This document shows positions 15,042 to 22,605 of a stretch of DNA of 22,732 nucleotides, one piece after another. The DNA is from JAQYVZ01 sp035269105 (GTDB lineage Bacteria > Desulfobacterota > Desulfuromonadia > Desulfuromonadales > BM103): contig DATFJP010000213.1 of the NCBI GenBank assembly GCA_035269105.1, positions 1 to 22,732 on the forward strand, in the 5' to 3' direction. Made by a program: the position numbers and the translations under genes. The notes under the pieces are model-generated. The model did no database searches, was not told the origin of the DNA, and saw only the letters and a list, made by a program, of their open reading frames with translations. Numbering within the stretch: the first letter of the stretch is position 1; every line of letters begins with the position of its first letter.

Positions 15042-15992
15042 TCAGGCGTGATTGCGCAGCTTCAACTCCAGGGGGGCGGGAAACAGATAGGTTTGCTGCT
15101 GCAGATAATTCTGGTCGTATTTGCGGACATAATGATCAATCAGGGTGAGAGGAACCAGCAGCGGCACCAGTTGTTTGGCATAACGGTCGATGTATTGCAG
15201 ACACTCCTGCTTTTCATCGCCGGACAGGTCTCTCTTGAAGTAACCGAGCATGTGCTGCAGAACGTTGACGTTCTTCTTGACCGTGGTTTTGAGACGCATC
15301 GCTCTGATGAAAGCCTGCTGGTAGAGCTCGAAGAGCTCATCCACCGGGTACTCTTTGACCGCGGCGACGAGCTTGCCCAGGCGACGATAGATCTCGGGGC
15401 TGTGCGAAAGCAGCTGCAGTTTGTGTCGGGTGTGGAAGCCGATCAGTCCGCGCGGGGTCTTGTCCTGTTGGAGGAGTTCGCGCCACCGCTGAAAGGCGAA
15501 AATGCATTCGATGAAATTTTCCCGCAAGCGGTGATCGTGCATGCGACCTTCCTCCTCCACCGGCAGCAGCGGGAAATGCTCCATGAAAGCCCGGGCGAAC
15601 ACACCGACACCGGTTTTGGCCGGCATGCCGCCAGCCTTGCCGTAAACCTTGACCCGTTCCATGCCGCTGGAGGGGGAGCGGCTCTTGAAAATAAAGCCGC
15701 AAAGCTCCTCTTTTTCCAGGGCCTGCAGGCGGACCGCAGCCCAGTCCTGCATGCGCTCCGTATAGTCAATACCGGTCTTTTGAGTGATCAGACGAGGGTT
15801 GTCCGAGTCTCCCACCAGGCGCAAGGCTTCCCGGGGTGTCGGCAGGCCGATTTCCACCTCCGGACAAACCGGGACATAGTCCACGTATTCGGCAAGCGTT
15901 CCGGTCAAAAAAGTATCGCGTTTATGACCACCGTCGTAGCGAACCTGCTGGCCCAGCAAGCAGGCACTGATACCCAAGCGAATTTTCTCCAT
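15042..15992 (-). CDS. DUF523/DUF1722 protein (TudS-like plus YbgA-like domains)
   Basis: A 316-residue fusion. Residues 1-150 are a DUF523 domain, the family of the Fe-S thiouracil desulfidase TudS: C11 in SACLLG and C43 in PVCPE are present. The third cluster cysteine, normally in a KxxSPSCG motif, is serine here (FKSRSPSSG, S109); C98 in ELCGFIFK is the nearest alternative. Residues about 165-310 are DUF1722 (YbgA-like): GFHTRHKLQLLSHSP and VNVLQHMLGYFKRDLS. The exact reaction of the fusion is not settled. In E. coli, ybgA lies directly before the photolyase gene phr, and here the gene diverges from a class II photolyase, which supports a shared stress or light context. The ATG at 15992 has GGAGAG 5 nt upstream. 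Confidence 0.85.
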   Translation of the reverse strand: MEKIRLGISACLLGQQVRYDGGHKRDTFLTGTLAEYVDYVPVCPEVEIGLPTPREALRLVGDSDNPRLITQKTGIDYTERMQDWAAVRLQALEKEELCGFIFKSRSPSSGMERVKVYGKAGGMPAKTGVGVFARAFMEHFPLLPVEEEGRMHDHRLRENFIECIFAFQRWRELLQQDKTPRGLIGFHTRHKLQLLSHSPEIYRRLGKLVAAVKEYPVDELFELYQQAFIRAMRLKTTVKKNVNVLQHMLGYFKRDLSGDEKQECLQYIDRYAKQLVPLLVPLTLIDHYVRKYDQNYLQQQTYLFPAPLELKLRNHA

Positions 15993-16029
15993 GCCACTCT
16001 CCAGGAATTCGTAATTGCCGGTTGGAAGA

Positions 16030-16059
16030 AAGACAGTCCTTGTCGGTTTCTGCTAAACT
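16030..16059 (+). promoter_or_regulatory. Weak promoter candidate for the photolyase gene
   Basis: TAAACT (16054-16059) has TGC directly before it, an extended -10. A poor -35 (AAGACA, 16030-16035) lies 18 nt upstream. Transcription would start near 16066, leaving a leader of under 40 nt. A promoter with a weak -35 fits an activated or repressed gene, but the call rests on few bases. Confidence 0.35.
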
Positions 16060-16070
16060 ATCCTAGCAGA
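16049..16070. promoter_or_regulatory. Inverted-repeat operator candidate before the photolyase gene
   Basis: TCTGCTA (16049-16055) and TAGCAGA (16064-16070) are perfect 7-bp inverted repeats separated by 8 nt, and the dyad covers the probable -10 box. The position is that expected for a repressor site. No regulator gene is adjacent, so the protein is unknown; the DUF523/DUF1722 gene diverging from the same gap could be co-regulated. Confidence 0.4.
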
Positions 16071-16083
16071 TAAAAGGGAATCA

Positions 16084-16107
16084 ATGGAGTCCAAGAGTTC
16101 TTTATGA
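16084..16107 (+). CDS. Seven-residue leader peptide ORF before the photolyase gene (candidate)
   Basis: ATG at 16084 opens a 7-codon frame (MESKSSL) ending in TGA at 16105-16107. The stop overlaps the photolyase ATG (16104) as ATGA. AAGGG (16074-16078) lies 5 nt before this ATG, a better ribosome site than anything directly before the photolyase start. It may serve for translational coupling; expression is unproven. Confidence 0.3.
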   Translation: MESKSSL

Positions 16108-17588
16108 AAAATTCCGCCGTTCCGGTGAATCGATGTCGCTGCCTGAATGATTGCAAAGTCAACCCCGACGGGGATTTTGTCCTGTACCGGATGCTCGCTT
16201 ATCGTCGACTGGGGTGGAATTTCGCCCTGCAGCGGGCCGCGGAATGGGCCGCAGAGCTCGACAAGCCGCTGGTGGTTTATGAGGAGCTGGCGCTGGAGGG
16301 GCCTTGGGCCAGCCAGCGCTCTCATGGTTTCGTCCTGGACGGCATGCGTGACCATTTGCAAAGGGCCGGCGATCTGCCGGTCTGCTATTACCCTTTCCTG
16401 GAGCCGGAGCCGGGTGCGGCCGGCGCGCTGCTGGAGACTCTCTGCGAGCTGGCCTGTCTGCTGATCGAGGATGATGCCCCGGTTCTGAACAGCAAAGGCT
16501 GCCCGGCGGAAACCGCAGCGCAGCGGAACATCGCGGTCGAGGCCGTCGACAGCAACGGCCTGCTGCCGCTGGCTGCCGGCGAGAAGGTTTATCCCACCGC
16601 CTACAGCTTCCGCCGGTTTCTGCATAAGGAACTGCCCGGCCACCTGCTCGAGCCCCCTGCCGCCGAGCCGCTCGACCAACTGCCGGTCCCGGAAGCCTGC
16701 CCCTTGCCGGGGCAGATCAGGGAGACGTTTCCGCCGCTGACTTTGGAGCAGCTGGAAGACCGTCAGGCTCTGCTGCAGAATCTAGCTCTCGGCCGCCCCA
16801 GGCCGGTCGCCGATCGTCCGGGCGGGAACGAGGCGGCAAACGAACAGTGGCAACTGTTTTTCGACGATCGCCTGGAACAATATCCCGACCTGCGCAACGA
16901 ACCTCAGCACCGGGGGACCAGCGGACTGTCCGCTTACCTGCGGCACGGCCAGATCTCCGTCCACCAGATTTTCCACGAGCTTGCGGAAAGCCAGAATTGG
17001 TCCCTGCAGAAGCTGGGGCCCAAGCCGACCGGCAAACGCAGTGGCTGGTGGGGCATGAGCGGCGCTGCCGAAGCATTCCTGGACGAACTGGTCACCTGGC
17101 GTGAGCTCGGCTACAATATGGCCTGGCATGAGCCTGATGATTACCAAAGTTACACGGCCCTGCCCGACTGGGCGAAAACCACACTGGCCGACCATGCCGA
17201 CGATCCCCGGCCCGTTCTGTATACATTCGAGGAATTCGAGCGGGGCGCAACGGCAGATCCTCTCTGGAATGCGGCCCAGCATCAACTTCTGGAGGAAGGC
17301 CGCATTCACGGTTATCTGCGCATGCTCTGGGGCAAAAAAATCCTGGAATGGTCGCCTTCGCCCCGGGAGGCGGCCGAGACGATGATCGAACTCAACAACC
17401 GCTATGCCCTGGACGGCTGCGACCCCAACTCCTACAGCGGCATCTACTGGTGTCTGGGCCGCTACGATCGGGCCTGGGGCCCGGAGCGGCCGATCTTCGG
17501 CAAGGTTCGCTACATGAGTTCGGAGAATACCGCACGCAAGTATCAGGTCAGGGACTATATCCGGACCTACGATGGGGGCGGAAGCTAG
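16104..17588 (+). CDS. Class II CPD photolyase (deoxyribodipyrimidine photo-lyase)
   Basis: A 494-residue flavoprotein that splits cyclobutane pyrimidine dimers with blue light and FAD. The N-terminal alpha/beta domain begins with FVLYRMLAYRRLGWNFAL. The C-terminal FAD and DNA-binding part has class II signatures: GTSGLSAYLRHGQIS (near 272), ELVTWRELGYNMAW (near 330), YLRMLWGKKILEWSPSP (near 410), ELNNRYALDGCDPNSYSGIYW and the final WGPERPIFGKVRYMSS. Length fits the family. The ATG at 16104 is used because the N-terminal motif follows soon after, although its own ribosome site is weak and a small upstream ORF overlaps it. The SDR/DUF2867 gene starts 8 nt after the stop, indicating an operon. 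The gene looks intact. Confidence 0.92.
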   Translation: MKNSAVPVNRCRCLNDCKVNPDGDFVLYRMLAYRRLGWNFALQRAAEWAAELDKPLVVYEELALEGPWASQRSHGFVLDGMRDHLQRAGDLPVCYYPFLEPEPGAAGALLETLCELACLLIEDDAPVLNSKGCPAETAAQRNIAVEAVDSNGLLPLAAGEKVYPTAYSFRRFLHKELPGHLLEPPAAEPLDQLPVPEACPLPGQIRETFPPLTLEQLEDRQALLQNLALGRPRPVADRPGGNEAANEQWQLFFDDRLEQYPDLRNEPQHRGTSGLSAYLRHGQISVHQIFHELAESQNWSLQKLGPKPTGKRSGWWGMSGAAEAFLDELVTWRELGYNMAWHEPDDYQSYTALPDWAKTTLADHADDPRPVLYTFEEFERGATADPLWNAAQHQLLEEGRIHGYLRMLWGKKILEWSPSPREAAETMIELNNRYALDGCDPNSYSGIYWCLGRYDRAWGPERPIFGKVRYMSSENTARKYQVRDYIRTYDGGGS

Positions 17589-17596
17589 GAGGAGTC

Positions 17597-19105
17597 ATGG
17601 AGGAAAGAGACGAGCGGCCGGTCGCCGTGCTGGGTGCCACGGGTTATATCGGTGCCCGCCTGGTGCCGAGGCTGGTCGAAGCGGGCTGGCGGGTGAGAGC
17701 GGTCGGGCGCAACCCGGATAAATTGCGCGGTCGCCGCTGGGCCCATGATTCAAAGGTCGAGGTGGCCCGGGGAGACGCGCTCGACCCCGCTTCCCTGCGT
17801 GACTGCCTGGCCGGCTGCCGGGCGGCTTTTTATCTCGTGCACTCCATGAATCCGGATGCCGGCGATTTTTCCGATGTCGACAGGGTGGCCGCCAACCACA
17901 TGGTCGCGGCCGCCGAAAGCGTCGGCCTCGAGCGCATCATCTACCTCGGCGGCCTGGGGGAAGATTCCGAGAGCTTGAGTCACCACCTGCGGTCCCGCCA
18001 TGAAGTCGGCCAAATCCTGGCGCAGGGGCCGGTGCCGGCGACCGTTTTCCGGGCGGCGATGATCATCGGGTCGGGCAGCGCTTCCTTCGAGATTATGCGC
18101 TACCTGGTGGAGCGCCTGCCCGTGATGGTGACGCCGCGCTGGGTCAATACCTCCTGCCAGCCGATCGCCGTCCGCAATGTGCTGCATTATCTGGTTGCCT
18201 GCCTCGACTGTCCGGAAACCGCCGATGATACCTTCGACATCGGTATGGAAGAGGTGGTCACCTACCAGGATTTGATGCGGATCTATGCCGAGGAAGCCGG
18301 CTTGCCGCGACGCCTGATCATCCCCGTGCCGGTCCTTACCCCGCGACTTTCCTCCTACTGGATTCACCTGGTGACTCCAGTCCCGGCCGTTCTCGCCCGG
18401 CCGCTGGCGGAAGGCTTGCGCAACCCGGTCTGCTGCCGGGAGACCCGCATCCGGGAACTGCTTCCTCAGGACCTTCTGGACTGCCGCCGTGCCATCAGCC
18501 TGGCTCTGGAGAAGCTGCGTTTGCAGCAGGTGGAAAGCTCCTGGACGGACGCCGGCCGCGTGCCGCCGGTGGAATGGAGCACCGGCGAGGATCCGGACTG
18601 GGCCGGCGGCACGGTGTTCCGGGATGACCGGCGCATGCTGGTCGATGCTTCGGCGGAGCAGTGCTGGCCGGCTCTGGTCGGTATCGGCGGGAGGACCGGC
18701 TGGTATTATGCCAATTGGCTCTGGTCCCTGCGCGGCTGGATGGACCGCCTGGTGGGTGGGCCGGGACTTGGCCGCGGGCGGCGCGATCCGGACGCGGTCG
18801 AAAGCGGCGATGCACTGGATTTCTGGCGGGTGCTGGCTGTCGAACGAGAACACCGGATCAAGCTGGTGGCCGAAATGAAACTGCCAGGAGAAGCGGTGCT
18901 CGAACTGATCCTGACCGAATGTACCGACGGTACCACCGAAGTCCGCCAGCATGCCCGCTTCAGGCCGCAGGGGTTGCTGGGCCTGCTTTACTGGTTCGCA
19001 GTTCTGCCTTTTCATAACCTGGTGTTTTCCGGGATGCTGCGTGGCATCGCCAAAGCCGCGGACGGCCGCATCCTGGAAGGCCCCCAACGCTTGCCCGGGA
19101 CCTGA
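17597..19105 (+). CDS. SDR-type NAD(P)-binding protein fused to DUF2867
   Basis: A 502-residue two-part protein. The N-terminal half (about 1-330) is an atypical short-chain dehydrogenase/NmrA-like Rossmann fold: the nucleotide-binding motif VAVLGATGYIGARLVPRL begins near residue 10, then GDALDPASLRDCLAG, AFYLVHSM and IIYLGGLGE. The typical catalytic YxxxK is not evident, as in many NmrA-like proteins. The C-terminal part (about 345-490) is a DUF2867, SRPBCC-like domain (WYYANWLWSLRGWMDRLVGG, DFWRVLAVE, LLGLLYWFAVLPFHNLVF). The reaction is unknown. The ATG at 17597 has AGGAGG just upstream; the longer frame overlaps the photolyase. Gaps of 8 nt before and 10 nt after place it in the photolyase operon. 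Such proteins recur beside photolyases and carotenoid genes in many bacteria. Confidence 0.82.
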   Translation: MEERDERPVAVLGATGYIGARLVPRLVEAGWRVRAVGRNPDKLRGRRWAHDSKVEVARGDALDPASLRDCLAGCRAAFYLVHSMNPDAGDFSDVDRVAANHMVAAAESVGLERIIYLGGLGEDSESLSHHLRSRHEVGQILAQGPVPATVFRAAMIIGSGSASFEIMRYLVERLPVMVTPRWVNTSCQPIAVRNVLHYLVACLDCPETADDTFDIGMEEVVTYQDLMRIYAEEAGLPRRLIIPVPVLTPRLSSYWIHLVTPVPAVLARPLAEGLRNPVCCRETRIRELLPQDLLDCRRAISLALEKLRLQQVESSWTDAGRVPPVEWSTGEDPDWAGGTVFRDDRRMLVDASAEQCWPALVGIGGRTGWYYANWLWSLRGWMDRLVGGPGLGRGRRDPDAVESGDALDFWRVLAVEREHRIKLVAEMKLPGEAVLELILTECTDGTTEVRQHARFRPQGLLGLLYWFAVLPFHNLVFSGMLRGIAKAADGRILEGPQRLPGT

Positions 19106-19115
19106 GGAGAAAAAG

Positions 19116-19583
19116 ATGCCACTGGCCGCCCCTCTGCAGCGACTGTCCAGGCGGCAGGATTTGCCGTTAAGGCTCGAGGACGCCTGGGATTTCTTTTCCC
19201 GTCCGGAAAACCTGGCGAGGATCACTCCCCGGGATCTGGGTTTCGAAGTCACCTCGGGATTGCCGGAGCGGATGTATGCCGGCATGATCGTCAGCTATCG
19301 GGTTCGACCGCTGGCCGGTGTGGGCCTTGCCTGGATCACCGAGATCACCCATGTCAATGAACCGCGTTTCTTTGTCGACGAACAACGCTCCGGTCCTTAT
19401 CGCTTCTGGCACCACCAGCACCACTTCGAGCCCTTGACCTCCGGGGTCAGAATGACCGATCTGGTCCACTACCAGCTGCCTTGCGGCTGGCCTGGGCACC
19501 TGCTGTTCGGCGGCATTGTGGCCGACCGTCTGCAGCGGATCTTCGCTTACCGCAGCGAGGTCTTGTCCCGCCTGTTCGACTGA
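19116..19583 (+). CDS. SRPBCC family protein
   Basis: A 155-residue member of the START/Bet v1-like (SRPBCC) superfamily. It begins with a beta strand and the segment AWDFFSRPENLARITPRDLGFEV, typical of the cyclase/dehydrase-like SRPBCC group, followed by GMIVSYRVRPLAGVGLAWITEI, FVDEQRSGPYRFWHHQHHFEP and a C-terminal helix. Such proteins bind hydrophobic ligands in a deep cavity; the ligand is unknown here. No signal peptide is visible. The ATG at 19116 follows GAGGAG and lies 10 nt after the DUF2867 gene, so it is the third gene of the photolyase operon. Its neighbour already carries a related domain, so the two may act on the same ligand (inference). Confidence 0.82.
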   Translation: MPLAAPLQRLSRRQDLPLRLEDAWDFFSRPENLARITPRDLGFEVTSGLPERMYAGMIVSYRVRPLAGVGLAWITEITHVNEPRFFVDEQRSGPYRFWHHQHHFEPLTSGVRMTDLVHYQLPCGWPGHLLFGGIVADRLQRIFAYRSEVLSRLFD

Positions 19584-19587
19584 GTCG

Positions 19588-19615
19588 GAAAGCCGAGGCC
19601 CTGCCGCAGGCTTTC
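19588..19615 (+). terminator. Hairpin after the photolyase operon
   Basis: GAAAGCC (19588-19594) and GGCTTTC (19609-19615) form a 7-bp stem 4 nt after the SRPBCC stop codon; the loop itself can close through GGC/GCC. No T run follows, so intrinsic termination is uncertain. Confidence 0.3.
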
Positions 19616-19738
19616 TGCTCGAACTCCGTCCAAAGTGTCGCCGAATTAGGTCTTTGCAAAGCCGAAGCGATGGGTTAATCTTTCAAATTGACCTTCTCCC
19701 GGCTGGGGCAAAGATCACTTTGCATTTGCGGAGCCCTC

Positions 19739-20602
19739 ATGGCGACCCAGGACATCCTCCAGTTTATTTTCTCCGGCCTGACCAATGGCGCCATCTATGC
19801 CCTGATCGCGCTCGGCTTCTGCGTCGTGCACAACACCATGGGGATCGTCAACTTCGTGCAGGTCGATTTCGTGTCCCTCGGCGGCATGCTCATGTTTTCA
19901 GCGCTGTTTGCCGTCGGTCTGCCGATGGTCCCCGGCCTGCTCCTGGCCGTGGCGGGAGTGGCCCTGGTGGCGATGCTGGTGGAGCGCTTCGGTCTGCGCC
20001 CGGCCCGTTCCAGCCACGAACTGGTCCTGATCTTCATGACCGTCGGTCTTTCGATTGTTTTGCGCGGGGCAATGAAATTGATCTGGGGCAAGAACCGGAT
20101 GGCGGTGCCGCCGTTGACGCCGGACGAACCGGTGCGCATCCTGGGCGCCTCGGTTCTGCCGCAGGCGCTTTGGATTCTGGGGCTGTCGATGGTCGCCATT
20201 GCCCTGCTCAACTGGTTTTTCTACCGGACGTCGCTCGGTCTCTCGATGCGGGCCGTCGCCAGCAACCCGACTGCGGCCGCCGTAGTCGGCATTGCGGGCG
20301 GCCGCGTCCGGCTGACCAGCTTCGCTCTGGCGGGCGCCCTGGGCGGACTGGCCGGGGTCCTGGTGACGCCGATCACCACCCTCAGCTATGATGTCGGCGT
20401 GCTGCTCGGCCTGAAGGGCTTTGCCGGAGCGATTTTGGGCGGGTTCGGTTCTTTCCCGGGCGCGGTCATCGGGGGCCTGGGGCTGGGCCTTCTGGAATCC
20501 CTGGCGGCCGGCTATCTGTCGAGTGCCTACAAGGACGTGCTGGCCTTCGTGGTGCTGCTGCTGGTGCTTTGTCTCCGGCCGAAAGGCCTGCTGGGCAAAT
20601 AG
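19739..20602 (+). CDS. livH: Branched-chain amino acid ABC transporter permease, LivH type
   Basis: A 287-residue polytopic inner-membrane protein of the LivH family, one of the two permeases of high-affinity leucine/isoleucine/valine importers. The start GLTNGAIYALIALGFCVVHNTMGIVNFVQ, the middle RTSLGLSMRAVASNPTAAAVVGI and the end GLKGFAGAILGGFGSFPGAVIGGLGLG are family hallmarks, and several hydrophobic segments run through it. The ATG at 19739 has GGAG upstream; the frame opens 51 nt earlier, but that stretch lacks LivH similarity. Partner genes livM, livG, livF and the binding protein livK are not on either side within the window. They may lie beyond iorB or elsewhere. Substrate specificity cannot be read from this permease. 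Confidence 0.88.
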   Translation: MATQDILQFIFSGLTNGAIYALIALGFCVVHNTMGIVNFVQVDFVSLGGMLMFSALFAVGLPMVPGLLLAVAGVALVAMLVERFGLRPARSSHELVLIFMTVGLSIVLRGAMKLIWGKNRMAVPPLTPDEPVRILGASVLPQALWILGLSMVAIALLNWFFYRTSLGLSMRAVASNPTAAAVVGIAGGRVRLTSFALAGALGGLAGVLVTPITTLSYDVGVLLGLKGFAGAILGGFGSFPGAVIGGLGLGLLESLAAGYLSSAYKDVLAFVVLLLVLCLRPKGLLGK

Positions 20603-20775
20603 GTTTTGCCACCGCCAGCCAGAGGCGCTTTCAGGCAGGACATCCGGTCGCCGGGAAAAGCAAAGCTTTAAAATCGCTGTGATCGATAAAAAACAGACAA
20701 GATTCTTTTTTCAACAAGGAGTACGACAAATATTTCGATGCCACGGAATTTATGGTGTCCTGGTGACAAATCAAT

Positions 20776-22605
20776 ATGAAGCATATTAAACAAACGCAAT
20801 TACTGATGGGCAACGAGGCGATCGGGCAGGCCCTGATCGAGGCCGGCTGTCAAGTCGCGGCCGCCTATCCGGGCACGCCTTCCACGGAAGTACTGCAGGC
20901 GGTCATCGACCGGCAGGACCAGGCCGGCGATCCGCTGCACGTGGAATGGTCGCTCAATGAAAAAATTGCCTTCGAAGTGGCCCTGGCGGCCAGCTATGCG
21001 GGCAAGCGCTCGGCGGCGGTCATGAAACAGGTCGGCCTGAACGTGGCTTGCGACCCTTTCATGCGCACTGCCTATCTGGGCGTCAAGGGCGGCATGGTCA
21101 CGGTCGTCGCCGATGATCCGGGGCCGCACAGTTCCCAAACCGAGCAGGACAGCCGGTTGTTCTGCCTGCAGGCGAGGGTGCCGGTGCTCGACCCGGCCAG
21201 TCCGGCCGAAGCCGGGGCCATGGTCGCCACAGCCTACAGCTTGTCGGAAAAATACGAGATGAATATCGTGCTGCGGCCGACCACCCGCATCTGTCATTCG
21301 CGGCAGAATGTTCTGGCCGGCGAGGCGGTTGCCCTGGGCCGACCGGCGCATTTCGAAAAAGACCCGACCCGCTGGGCGGCCACTCCGCCGTTTCTGCCGG
21401 CGCTGCACCGCAAGCTTAACGACAAACTGGCAAAGATCTCCCGGGAAGCGGACCTGCAGCCGCGCCTGCAGAGGGGCGACGGCAGCCAGCCGCGCCGGGC
21501 GCTGGTCGCCTCGGGGATCGTCTACGGCCACCTGGCCGACCTGCTCGAAGAACTCGGTCTGAGCGGTGTCTGCGACCTGTACCAGGTGACCATGCCCTAT
21601 CCGCTGAGTCCGGAATTCATCGATCGGCTGCATCATGACTATGAGCAAATCCTGGTCCTCGAGGAAACCTGTCCGGTCATTGAACTGCAGTTGGCGCATC
21701 CGGGTGTGGCCGGCCGGCAGAGTGGCGCGGTGCCACGCGAGGGCGAACTGACCCCCGATGTGGTCTGCGGCATCCTGACCGATTTCCTCGGCCTCGACAT
21801 CGCCTGCGCAGCCGGCCCGGAACGGCGCGGGCAGCGGCCGTCCCTCTGCCCCGGCTGTCCGCACCGCGCCAGCTTCTACAGCATCAAGAAATGCTTCCCG
21901 AACGGGATTTTCCCCTCCGATATCGGCTGCTACACCCTCGGCATCAATCTGGGCGCGGTGCATACGGTGCACTGCATGGGAGCCTGCATCAGCCAGGGCG
22001 CCGGCTTCTACCAGGCTTACGCCCAGGACGGCGATTTTCCGACCGTTGTCGTCACCATCGGTGACTCGACCTTTTTCCATGCCGGCATTCCGGCCCTGAT
22101 CAATGCCGTGGTGCAGCAGGCGCGGATCATCGTGGTCATTCTCGACAATGCCACCACCGCCATGACCGGCGGGCAGCCGGTTCCGCACATGGGCGTGGCT
22201 GCGGGGGGCAAACCGACCCGGGCGGTGGCGATCGAGCCGCTGGTCCTGGCCAGCGGGGTCGATTTTCTGGAAGTCTGCGACCCCTACGACCGGCAGACCT
22301 TCGAGCAGCTTCTGCGGCGGGCCGATCAGCATATCCGGGATCCTGAAGGCGGGGTCGCGGTGCTGATCTCACGTCACGGCTGCATGATGGAGCGCGGTGT
22401 TCTGGCCGCCCAGCAATCCTGGAAGATAGCCATCACCAGCCAATGCATCAGTTGCGGTCAATGCGTGAACGCCTTCGAATGCCCGGCCCTGCACATGGAT
22501 GAAGCCAGCGGCAAAGCCGTGGTGGATCGGGACCGTTGTGTCGGCTGCGGGACCTGTATTCCGGTCTGCCCGGTGGATGCCATCGTCAAGGAGCCCAGCT
22601 CATGA
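20776..22605 (+). CDS. iorA: Indolepyruvate:ferredoxin oxidoreductase, alpha subunit
   Basis: A 609-residue subunit of the enzyme that oxidatively decarboxylates aryl pyruvates (from Trp, Phe, Tyr) to aryl-acetyl-CoA with reduction of ferredoxin. The N-terminal pyrimidine-binding part shows GNEAIGQALIEAGCQVAAAYPGTPSTEV and VMKQVGLNVACDPF. The central ThDP part has LCPGCPHRASFYSI, DIGCYTLGI, and GDSTFFHAGIPALINAV with ILDNATTAMTGGQ. Two C-terminal [4Fe-4S] sites are visible: C557, C560, C563, C569 and C588, C591, C594, C598. Length is typical. The ATG at 20776 has only a weak ribosome site. IorB starts in a 4-nt ATGA overlap. The enzyme is oxygen-sensitive and used in anaerobic amino acid metabolism; it is cytoplasmic. 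Confidence 0.94.
   Translation: MKHIKQTQLLMGNEAIGQALIEAGCQVAAAYPGTPSTEVLQAVIDRQDQAGDPLHVEWSLNEKIAFEVALAASYAGKRSAAVMKQVGLNVACDPFMRTAYLGVKGGMVTVVADDPGPHSSQTEQDSRLFCLQARVPVLDPASPAEAGAMVATAYSLSEKYEMNIVLRPTTRICHSRQNVLAGEAVALGRPAHFEKDPTRWAATPPFLPALHRKLNDKLAKISREADLQPRLQRGDGSQPRRALVASGIVYGHLADLLEELGLSGVCDLYQVTMPYPLSPEFIDRLHHDYEQILVLEETCPVIELQLAHPGVAGRQSGAVPREGELTPDVVCGILTDFLGLDIACAAGPERRGQRPSLCPGCPHRASFYSIKKCFPNGIFPSDIGCYTLGINLGAVHTVHCMGACISQGAGFYQAYAQDGDFPTVVVTIGDSTFFHAGIPALINAVVQQARIIVVILDNATTAMTGGQPVPHMGVAAGGKPTRAVAIEPLVLASGVDFLEVCDPYDRQTFEQLLRRADQHIRDPEGGVAVLISRHGCMMERGVLAAQQSWKIAITSQCISCGQCVNAFECPALHMDEASGKAVVDRDRCVGCGTCIPVCPVDAIVKEPSS

Noticed and set aside
15030..16073. 347-codon open frame on the + strand
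   Set aside because: Opposite to the DUF523/DUF1722 gene, which has clear conserved motifs; the + translation has none.
17750..19285. 511-codon open frame on the - strand
   Set aside because: Antisense to the SDR/DUF2867 and SRPBCC genes; low-complexity His/Arg/Pro-rich translation typical of a shadow frame.
20800..22332. 510-codon open frame on the - strand
   Set aside because: It is antisense to iorA, which has clear family motifs throughout; the frame shows no motifs of its own.
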